Shown here one piece after another: positions 57,219-64,000 of a stretch of DNA of 64,000 nt. Below the pieces are notes generated by a model. That model ran no database searches, had not been told where the DNA came from, and saw nothing but the letters and a program-made list of their open reading frames with translations. Every line of letters begins with the position of its first letter. Position 1 is the first letter of the stretch. Source of the DNA: UBA12481 sp012523435. Its GTDB lineage: Bacteria > Bacteroidota > Bacteroidia > Bacteroidales > UBA12481. The position numbers were made by a program, and so were the translations under genes. Where the stretch lies: the NCBI GenBank assembly GCA_028686135.1, contig JAQUCP010000001.1, positions 1 through 64,000 on the forward strand, given 5' to 3'.

Positions 57219-60200
57219 TTACGCCTTCAGTTTTTTAGAATCCCGTTTCTGTCTCCACCGGTGAATATCATACACCACGGAGGTTGAAACGAAGATAGAT
57301 GAATAGGTTCCCACCACAACCCCGACGAGAAGGGCAAAAACGAATCCCCGAATAGATGGGCCTCCAAAGATAAAAATGGAGAGCAACACCACGAGAGTCG
57401 TACCGGCCGTATTCAAAGTTCGTCCAAGAGTAGAGTTAACTGCCTGGTTCATAATATCTTTGCGGTCACGCTTGCGATAAAGACCGGTAAACTCCCTAAC
57501 ACGGTCAAACACAATCACCGTATCGTTAATCGAGTACCCAATGATCGTTAGGATAGCCGCAATAAAAGCCTGGTCAATCTCCAGCGAGAATGGAATAATG
57601 CTGTACAACAGTGAGAAAAGCCCGAGTACAATAATGGTATCATGCGCCAGAGCAGCAATCCCGCCTATTCCAAACGACCAGTTACTAAATCGGATAAAGA
57701 TGTAGAGGAAGATCACGATCAAGGCAAAGAGTACGGCGAAGATGGCACCCCTAACGATATCACTAGCGACCGTTGGACCAACCAATTGACTATCTAGGCG
57801 ATATTCATCAAGAAAGACTTCTTCTGTAGTACCAGCCGGCAGCAGATTCTTACATCCTTCATAGAGGGCTAGATCCACGCGCTCACCAACATCTTCACCC
57901 GGTTCATTGATCAAATATTTAGTGATTACTTTAACCTGATTGGTAGGCCCGAAGGTTTTAACCTGAGGTTGCTCACCTCCGAAAGCATCGGTCAGAGTAC
58001 GGGTAAGATCCTGCGTATTAACTGGCTCATCGAACCTAACGACAAAGGTACGACCGCCAGCGAAATCCACTCCAAGGTTAAGACCTCTGGTGACCAGGGA
58101 TCCAATAGAAATCACAATCAGGATACCGGAAATAATATAAAAGATTTTGCGCTTTTCCAGGAACTTAATCTCGGTATTAGCCAGGAAGTCGATTGTCCAG
58201 CGGTTGCCGAATTTCAGCTTTCTCTCCTTGTTCATCTGGGCTTCAAAGATTAGCCTGGTAATGAAGATGGCTGTAAAGAGAGAGGTGATGATACCGATAA
58301 CCAAGGTAGTTGCAAAACCTCGGATAGGGCCAGAACCAAAAATATACAGGATGATCCCGGTCAGGATAGTTGTCACGTTTCCATCGATGATCGCTGACAT
58401 GGCGTTTTTGTAACCATCCCGAACAGCTAGTTTAATTCCTTTGCTTGCCCGCAGTTCCTCTCGGATACGTTCGAAGATGATCACGTTAGCATCAACGGCC
58501 ATACCGAGGGTTAGGACGATACCGGCGATACCGGGAAGGGTAAGGACCGCTCCCAGGGATGCCAGTACTCCCATGATAAAGAAGATGTTAGCCAGCAGGG
58601 CAACGTTGGCCACCCAGCCAGCCTTGTTGTAGTAGAACGCCATATAGGCTAAGACCAGCAGGAAGGCGATCACGAAGGAGAGCAGCCCTGACTGGATAGC
58701 CTCACGACCGAGGGAAGGACCTACGATCGCTTCCTGCATAATCTTCGCAGGGGCTTCCATTTTCCCAACATTCAGTATGTTAGCCAAATCCTGAGCCTCT
58801 TCGATAGTCATTCCGCCACCAGAGATAGAGGAGCGTCCACCTGAAATTTCAGTTTGAACGGTCGGGTAAGAACGAACATAACCATCAAGAACAATGGCGA
58901 TGGAGCGTCCAATATTTTCTTTAGTCAGTCGCTGCCAGGTTTTTGCACCTTCAGCGCTCATGGTCAGACTGACTTCGGGCTTGTTGCTGGAGCCACCAAA
59001 ATCGTCTCTGGCATTGACCACGGCCGACCCGTCAAGGGCTGCTTTACCTTCCCTGCTGCGAACTTTAATGGCTAGAAGAGCAAAAGTTTCCGAGCTAGAA
59101 TCCAATGACTTGGCTGTCCAGTAGAAACGCAGATCCGACGGGAATATAGCCTTAATCTGAGGCATCGCCAGGATTTCGTTCACTTTGGCAGTATCACGAA
59201 AATGCGAATATCCGATGATAGGTCCGGAAAAATACTGTTCATTATTGGCATTTGGTCTCAGCAACGCAAACAGTGGGTAGTTTTTGTTGAACTCGGCAAG
59301 GCTAGCTGTCTCATCCAATACTGTGCTGTCACCCTGCAGTTCATTGAGCAATGACTGAGCAGCTGCAGTAGAATCAGCAGATATCAGCCCGGTAGAATCC
59401 TGAGTTTCCGCGACAGTCGTAGTATCCTGTGCTACCTGAGTAGCTGTTGTTTCCACTTCAACCGATCTAATCTCCTTCAGGCGACGGTTGGCATCCTCCA
59501 GGAAGACAAAAACCTCCTGGTTTTCATAAGTTTCCCAGAACTCCAGTTTTGCAGCAACCTGCAGGAGTTTTCTCACACGATCATGATCCTTAATACCCGG
59601 GAGTTCAATCAGCACCCTACCAGCTTTACCCAGCTCCTGGAAATTCGGTTGGGCAACACCAAACTGGTCGATACGTGCCCGGAGGATCTTCACAGAGTTG
59701 CTAATGGCAATATTGGCCTCCTCACGGAGAATATTGAGTACATCTTCGTTGGTGGAGGTGTAGGTCACCCGGTCGCGCAACTGCATCGTGTTGAAAATTG
59801 CAGCAAGCCTGGCATTTGGATCAGCTGCTTCAAAAGCACGGCCGAAAAGAGTCACAAAGTCATCCTGACTGGTAATAGACTGTTTTTCCGCTTCTTTAAG
59901 AGCCTGCTGAAAGGTTGGGTCTGGCGAGTTGTTGGAGAGTGAGCGGATCAAATCTACTACACTAACTTCCAGGGTTACGTTCATCCCACCTTTCAGGTCG
60001 AGACCCAGGTTAAACTCGCGCTCCTGACAGTCGCGGTAGGTGTATTTTTTGAGCCCCAAAAAATTATATACCACCTCTCCCGAAAGAGAATCCTTATAGT
60101 ACAGTTCCTGTTTGGGATCACCTTGGGCAAATTCCTTGGCCTTTTTATCGATCCGGGCCGTTACAAAGGTGAAGGACAATTGGTAGAGGCAAACAAGCGC

Positions 60201-60242
60201 CAGCAGAATGGCTACCAATTTAATCGCTCCTTTATTACGCAT
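57219..60242 (-). CDS. secDF: Fused SecDF protein export membrane protein
   Basis: The 1007-residue RND-fold protein uses the proton gradient to pull proteins out of the Sec channel. The N-terminal SecD half has G-L-D-L-K-G-G-M, the P1 periplasmic domain and five C-terminal helices with T-L-G-M-A-V-D-A-N-V-I-I-F-E-R. The SecF half (from about residue 680) has V-D-F-A-G-G-R and T-I-I-G-Y-S-I-N-D-T-V-I-V-F-D-R. A Thr/Ser-rich low-complexity insert lies at about 262-300. Fusion is normal in Bacteroidota. Confidence 0.96.
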   Translation of the reverse strand: MRNKGAIKLVAILLALVCLYQLSFTFVTARIDKKAKEFAQGDPKQELYYKDSLSGEVVYNFLGLKKYTYRDCQEREFNLGLDLKGGMNVTLEVSVVDLIRSLSNNSPDPTFQQALKEAEKQSITSQDDFVTLFGRAFEAADPNARLAAIFNTMQLRDRVTYTSTNEDVLNILREEANIAISNSVKILRARIDQFGVAQPNFQELGKAGRVLIELPGIKDHDRVRKLLQVAAKLEFWETYENQEVFVFLEDANRRLKEIRSVEVETTATQVAQDTTTVAETQDSTGLISADSTAAAQSLLNELQGDSTVLDETASLAEFNKNYPLFALLRPNANNEQYFSGPIIGYSHFRDTAKVNEILAMPQIKAIFPSDLRFYWTAKSLDSSSETFALLAIKVRSREGKAALDGSAVVNARDDFGGSSNKPEVSLTMSAEGAKTWQRLTKENIGRSIAIVLDGYVRSYPTVQTEISGGRSSISGGGMTIEEAQDLANILNVGKMEAPAKIMQEAIVGPSLGREAIQSGLLSFVIAFLLVLAYMAFYYNKAGWVANVALLANIFFIMGVLASLGAVLTLPGIAGIVLTLGMAVDANVIIFERIREELRASKGIKLAVRDGYKNAMSAIIDGNVTTILTGIILYIFGSGPIRGFATTLVIGIITSLFTAIFITRLIFEAQMNKERKLKFGNRWTIDFLANTEIKFLEKRKIFYIISGILIVISIGSLVTRGLNLGVDFAGGRTFVVRFDEPVNTQDLTRTLTDAFGGEQPQVKTFGPTNQVKVITKYLINEPGEDVGERVDLALYEGCKNLLPAGTTEEVFLDEYRLDSQLVGPTVASDIVRGAIFAVLFALIVIFLYIFIRFSNWSFGIGGIAALAHDTIIVLGLFSLLYSIIPFSLEIDQAFIAAILTIIGYSINDTVIVFDRVREFTGLYRKRDRKDIMNQAVNSTLGRTLNTAGTTLVVLLSIFIFGGPSIRGFVFALLVGVVVGTYSSIFVSTSVVYDIHRWRQKRDSKKLKA

Positions 60243-60292
60243 TTGGTTCTGATTTAAATGATTGCTGAAAAATACCTTCTTTTTTGAACGCG

Positions 60293-60300
60293 CAAATATA
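60293..60300 (-). promoter_or_regulatory. Predicted -7 box of secDF
   Basis: The minus strand reads TATATTTG, a TAnnTTTG match, 50 bases before the ATG at 60242 and just after the tolC terminator. Confidence 0.5.
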
Positions 60301-60316
60301 AGACTTTAATTTCAAA

Positions 60317-60352
60317 AAAAGAGGCAATCCGGAATCCCGGATTGCCTCTTTT
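60317..60352. terminator. Strong intrinsic terminator between tolC-like gene and secDF
   Basis: A 16-base-pair stem, AAAAGAGGCAATCCGG (60317-60332) with its exact complement (60337-60352), closes on an AATC loop. A and T tracts flank it, so the shape works in both directions. It lies 14 bases after the stop of the TolC-like gene. Confidence 0.92.
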
Positions 60353-60366
60353 GATTCTGGAGCTAC

Positions 60367-61857
60367 TTACTGGATCAGTAACTCGAAATCTTGCAGAAGC
60401 GGCTGGTTCTTTTCCCAGTCCCACAATGTGGTTCTTCTGACCGTATAATAATAGTTCCAATAGGTTCTCAATGCACTCATATAATTAGCGATAGCCCGGT
60501 CTCTCTGAGCGAGGGCATCGTTAAGTTTGAGCACATCCACCTTTCCGATCATAAATTTCTGTTTGGTGATATCATAACGGGTCCGGGATATTGTATCCGT
60601 TTTGGCAGCAAGCATCAGCTGATCGCTCTGCATATTAAACTGCATGATATCAAGGAACACCTGCTGTTCAAAATCGATCATCTGCTGTTGAACGTTAACG
60701 GTTGCCAAGTCAAGGTTCGATTTCGCCATTTTGACCTGTCCTTTACGCATACCCCAGTCGAGAACCGGAATCGTCACACCCACACTCAGGCGTTGCGACT
60801 GTTGCGGTTCTTTGTAAACATCAGCAACATCAGTGGCTCGCTGGGTCAATCCAAAGCTAGCCATCAGATCGGCATTAAAGCGGCTATCAGCCTTTGTTCG
60901 TGCCAAGTTTTGCCTGGCCTCCAAGATCGTCCTTTGCATGCTCAGAATCTGTGGATTATTCTCCTGAGCTCTTTGCATAGCCTGATTAACATCTACCTGA
61001 AATTCAGGGACATCCAACGATGTCACCAGCTCAATATTGATATTGTCGGTAAAACCCAGGAATGTTCTGAGGTTCGACTTTCGGATCTCCAAATTTAGGC
61101 GGTCTTTGACCAGATCATCCGTACTGGTGAGTAGGTTCAGCTCCATCTGCATCAAGTCGCCCTGATCAATCATCCCAAGTTCGAAACGGCCTTTCGCTAG
61201 TTGATAAAGGGTATCATTATTAGCCACATTGAACTCGGACTTTTTCACGTTCATCTGTTCAAGTGCCAGATCAAAGAAGTAGGTCACAGCTCTCTGATTA
61301 ACATCCTCCATCGAGCTCAGATATTGCTTTTTAGCCTCTTCATATTTCAAAGGCTCCACCTGGCGCTGCCATTTAAAGCTATTAAAGCCAAACAGTGGTT
61401 GCCTGAACCCGATACTGACCGGGGTTGACATAAAAGAAATCGGCTCATCATTAAGCAGGTCGAGCCGACCCAGCTCAGAAGCAACAAAGATGCGTCCCCC
61501 GGTAATTGGGACGTTTTGATTCACTTCCAATCGCATGGTTGAGTTTAGTCGCTGAGACTCCCCATACTTTTCAACCCATTCTCCATCCTCGAAAACCTCA
61601 TTCTTAGTGATCGCACGCTGCATATCAATCAAGTCAGATTGGATAGCAACAGAGGGGAGATAGCTGGCCTTATACGAGCGATATTGCCAGTAACTATTAC
61701 GAAAGCGGTGTTTTGCCAACAAGGCCTGCAGGGAATTTTCGTGAGCCAGGCGAATGACCTCCTCAAGAGTCAGATACTTTACCTGGGATTGTTGGGCTGG
61801 AGCTATCCCGTGTATGAACAGGAGAAAGGCCGATAAAATTATGATCAGTTTTCTCAT
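60367..61857 (-). CDS. TolC-family outer-membrane efflux protein
   Basis: The 496-residue outer-membrane channel has a signal peptide (residues 1-21, ending A-P-A-Q). Two OEP repeats of long helical hairpins follow (about 30-240 and 260-480), starting with L-T-L-E-E-V-I-R-L-A-H-E-N-S. It is the last gene of an adaptor - MacB-type permease - TolC operon on the minus strand, so it should form the exit duct of that efflux complex. The exported substrate is unknown. Confidence 0.92.
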   Translation of the reverse strand: MRKLIIILSAFLLFIHGIAPAQQSQVKYLTLEEVIRLAHENSLQALLAKHRFRNSYWQYRSYKASYLPSVAIQSDLIDMQRAITKNEVFEDGEWVEKYGESQRLNSTMRLEVNQNVPITGGRIFVASELGRLDLLNDEPISFMSTPVSIGFRQPLFGFNSFKWQRQVEPLKYEEAKKQYLSSMEDVNQRAVTYFFDLALEQMNVKKSEFNVANNDTLYQLAKGRFELGMIDQGDLMQMELNLLTSTDDLVKDRLNLEIRKSNLRTFLGFTDNINIELVTSLDVPEFQVDVNQAMQRAQENNPQILSMQRTILEARQNLARTKADSRFNADLMASFGLTQRATDVADVYKEPQQSQRLSVGVTIPVLDWGMRKGQVKMAKSNLDLATVNVQQQMIDFEQQVFLDIMQFNMQSDQLMLAAKTDTISRTRYDITKQKFMIGKVDVLKLNDALAQRDRAIANYMSALRTYWNYYYTVRRTTLWDWEKNQPLLQDFELLIQ

Positions 61858-61887
61858 GAAATAATCAGTTTAATACTCAAATGTTTA

Positions 61888-63264
61888 TCACGCACGAAGC
61901 GACTCTACCGGGTCCTGTTCAGAGGCTCTCTTAGCCGGCAGATAACCAAAAATGATTCCAACAGCTGCCGATACCCCAAAAGCAACCAACACAGAGAAGG
62001 GCGTCACTATCGTTAGAATATCGGAAAACTCCATGATCAGACGCGAAAGGATGATTCCGAGGATGACGCCAATCAGCCCCCCCACAATGCTTATCAGGGT
62101 GGATTCCGCCAGGAATTGGACGATGATGTCTTTTCTAGATGCGCCGATAGCCTGCCGGGTTCCGATCTCCCTGATTCGCTCCATGACGGAGGCCAGCATG
62201 ATGTTCATGATACCGATCCCACCCACGATTAGAGAGATGGATGCGATGGCACCAAGAACAATGTTGAAGATATCTTTTGTCCGTTGCTGCTGTTTAAGTA
62301 ACAGTTCAGGCACTGTGATTTTAAAGTCGGCCACTCCGTTATGTCTTCTCAACAGCATCCGGGTCAGAATCTCTGTTGTTGCTTCCAATTCATTCGTTTC
62401 GGCCACTTGCACAACAATTTTATCCAATTGATTGTAATTCAGTGTTTCAGCTGTACCATCATCTGATCCGGTGGTTATTGTTTGCGCAATCCGCATACCG
62501 CGCCCTCTCCCACCTATCTGTACATTAGAGGAGACCTCACCAACTTTTTGGTTGACCATAGCACGGTTCAAGTATCGGATTAACATGGTTTTCGATGGGA
62601 CAAACACCTGATCATTGGTATTGGAAATTCCAAGTCCGGCAGATGAAGAGGATACAAGCACCTCACGTTTCTGCAACACACCGATCACGCGCAGCCAGTT
62701 GTGCCCAACCTTAAGAAATTTCCCGATTGGATTCTCAGCCGGAAACAACAGAGCTGCCACACTTGATCCAATCACGCAAACTGCCTGACCGCTCTCCTCA
62801 TGAATCTGATTAAAAAGATCTCCCCGTTCCAAACGCAGATTAAACAGGCTGAAATAGGATGGATTAACGCCCATCAGCACCGTTGGGCGGCGGATTTGGT
62901 TATGCTGAACGAACGAATTAAGCTGAATCTCCGAACTAACTTCTTTTACCGTTGGCAAAACAGTTTTTATGGCAGCTACATCCAAAAGATTCAGTCCGTT
63001 GCTGAAGCGTTTGGACTCTTTATCCGACTCCTCGGAAGACCCACTACTAGTCTGATCAACAATTGGTTCAATGATAATATTGTTGACACCAACTAACTTG
63101 ATCTGTTCAAGAATTTCTTGCTGGGCTCCACTACCAATTGCCAGCATACTGATAACAGCGGCCACACCGAAGATAATCCCCAGGGCGGTCAACACCGATT
63201 TCAGCTTGTTGGCTAAGATAGCCTCAACGGCTATTATAATGTCATGCAGGTATTTACCAAACAT
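61888..63264 (-). CDS. MacB-type ABC transporter permease (FtsX domain)
   Basis: The 458-residue permease has an N-terminal membrane helix with A-L-G-I-I-F-G-V-A-A-V-I. A large periplasmic MacB domain (about 45-310) and a C-terminal FtsX domain with three helices follow (G-G-I-G-I-M-N-I-M-L-A-S-V, R-E-I-G-T-R-Q-A-I-G-A-S). The ATPase domain is not fused, so a separate ATP-binding gene is needed; it may lie beyond the right edge. The start is 17 bases after the adaptor stop and the end 30 bases before the TolC-like start. Confidence 0.92.
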   Translation of the reverse strand: MFGKYLHDIIIAVEAILANKLKSVLTALGIIFGVAAVISMLAIGSGAQQEILEQIKLVGVNNIIIEPIVDQTSSGSSEESDKESKRFSNGLNLLDVAAIKTVLPTVKEVSSEIQLNSFVQHNQIRRPTVLMGVNPSYFSLFNLRLERGDLFNQIHEESGQAVCVIGSSVAALLFPAENPIGKFLKVGHNWLRVIGVLQKREVLVSSSSAGLGISNTNDQVFVPSKTMLIRYLNRAMVNQKVGEVSSNVQIGGRGRGMRIAQTITTGSDDGTAETLNYNQLDKIVVQVAETNELEATTEILTRMLLRRHNGVADFKITVPELLLKQQQRTKDIFNIVLGAIASISLIVGGIGIMNIMLASVMERIREIGTRQAIGASRKDIIVQFLAESTLISIVGGLIGVILGIILSRLIMEFSDILTIVTPFSVLVAFGVSAAVGIIFGYLPAKRASEQDPVESLRA

Positions 63265-63281
63265 TTTAACTCCGGGGATAA

Positions 63282-64000
63282 TTATTTATTCCTGATTGAA
63301 GGGGCCTGGCCACCACCTGATGGCCGGACTCCCGATCTTATTCTCATGTTCGCATCGGGTGTCATCATTCCGGGTTGCATCCCATTGGGGCCACCTCCCT
63401 GCTCACGCATCAAGCGCAAACGTTCCTCCTGCTCCCGTTGAACCTGCTCCATCTCCTCCCGTTTGATCCGTTCCTCCTCCAGGCGACGTGCTTTAACCTT
63501 TTCGTAAATATCCCAACCTTTGAATTCCCTGCTTTCGGCATCCTCCGGGATTGTCATATAGAACTCCTCATCAGGATCAACACCTTCATTTACAACAATA
63601 TAGTTCTCATTCGCTTCACCTAAGTCTACAATTTGTCTGATATTCTTTCCAACCGGAAAAACATAGGATAGCGAATCGGATGAATGAACTGCTTCCAATG
63701 GAACATAAACGACATCGTTGTAAGTATTGGTTTTGATCTGGGTCACCGTCGTCATGGAGGGCCTCAACGTGGTATCTGTCTCATTGAGAAGAACAATCAC
63801 TTCAAACACTTTGGCATCCGAACTGGGGAGCTGCTCCCCAACGTTAGCGACCTCAGTCACCAATCCAGTGTATTGTCTCCCCGGAAACGCATCAACCCCG
63901 ATCAAGACTGGCTGCCCCGAATTTACCTTACTGATATCAATCTCGTTAACATAAGTTTTGGCAATCATCTTCGTCAGATCAGGCAGCGTGGCTACCACAG
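63282..64000 (-). CDS. Efflux periplasmic adaptor (MacA/HlyD family), N-terminus outside window
   Basis: Only the C-terminal roughly 238 residues are visible; the frame continues past the right edge. The beta-barrel and membrane-proximal domains are recognisable (G-Q-P-V-L-I-G-V-D-A-F-P-G-R; M-T-T-V-T-Q-I-K-T-N-T-Y; Y-V-P-L-E-A-V). An unusual charged tail follows (about the last 70 residues): a Glu/Arg-rich coil, then Gly/Pro/Met-rich sequence. It is the first visible gene of the adaptor - permease - TolC operon. Confidence 0.88.
   Translation of the reverse strand, partial: VVATLPDLTKMIAKTYVNEIDISKVNSGQPVLIGVDAFPGRQYTGLVTEVANVGEQLPSSDAKVFEVIVLLNETDTTLRPSMTTVTQIKTNTYNDVVYVPLEAVHSSDSLSYVFPVGKNIRQIVDLGEANENYIVVNEGVDPDEEFYMTIPEDAESREFKGWDIYEKVKARRLEEERIKREEMEQVQREQEERLRLMREQGGGPNGMQPGMMTPDANMRIRSGVRPSGGGQAPSIRNK

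Overview
The window is a stretch of chromosome from a member of the Bacteroidota, most likely an uncultured or draft-assembled species of the Bacteroidales/Marinilabiliales type; the order is inference. The evidence is consistent. There are type IX secretion C-terminal sorting domains (the partial gene at the left edge, 6668-9499 and 42147-44609) and a PorE-like OmpA protein. Several families are typical of the phylum: DUF4294, DUF3109, DUF2851, DUF5916, type III glutamine synthetase, fused SecDF and M56-TonB proteins. Many lipoproteins carry acidic residues after the lipobox Cys. TAnnTTTG -7 promoter boxes sit in front of many genes, and Shine-Dalgarno sequences are weak. There is no rRNA, CRISPR array, insertion sequence or prophage. 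Most of the window is ordinary housekeeping DNA with short gene-to-gene distances.

Layout. 1-3011: end of a T9SS cargo gene, an RluA-type pseudouridine synthase, D-Ala-D-Ala ligase and a DUF5018-like lipoprotein. 3043-10149 (minus): gcvP, then a pcm - T9SS metzincin/beta-helix - MBL hydrolase run. 10200-13180 (plus): lipoprotein, polyprenyl glycosylphosphotransferase, elbB. 13198-15028 (minus): DUF4294 and sucC. 15151-17587 (plus): TrmH-type methyltransferase and a BlaI/M56-TonB regulatory pair behind a striking twin palindromic operator. 17649-22807 (minus): TPR lipoprotein, deoxynucleoside kinase, pnp, rpsO. 22933-25897 (minus): a compact four-gene lipoprotein operon containing a serpin and two paralogous Cys-rich lipoproteins; this is the most unusual locus in the window. 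25995-30535 (minus): DUF2851, pyrF, prfA, purM. 30559-34984 (minus): PorE-like protein and glnN. 35271-40906 (minus): M20 dipeptidase, beta-barrel, DUF3109, gpmI and two small exported proteins. 41062-42153: a butyrate kinase with an altered phosphate-1 loop. 42147-44609: a C1-like T9SS peptidase. 44787-49097: tRNA-Phe, M16 peptidase, O-methyltransferase, a cyclophilin/CPBP/GNAT operon, tRNA-Leu and tRNA-Gly. 49181-57164: mutS, saccharopine dehydrogenase-like gene, TrmN6-like methyltransferase, lolD, a DUF5916 protein and tatA. 57219-64000: secDF and a TolC / MacB-type permease / adaptor efflux operon that runs off the right edge.

Assembly quality matters here. There are three 100-N gaps. Two of them (23113-23212 and 36286-36385) are flanked by exact 127-nt direct duplications, so these are contig ends overlapping by one k-mer; collapsing them restores intact reading frames. 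The third gap (50864-50963, in mutS) has no such duplication and hides a real missing piece of several hundred bases.
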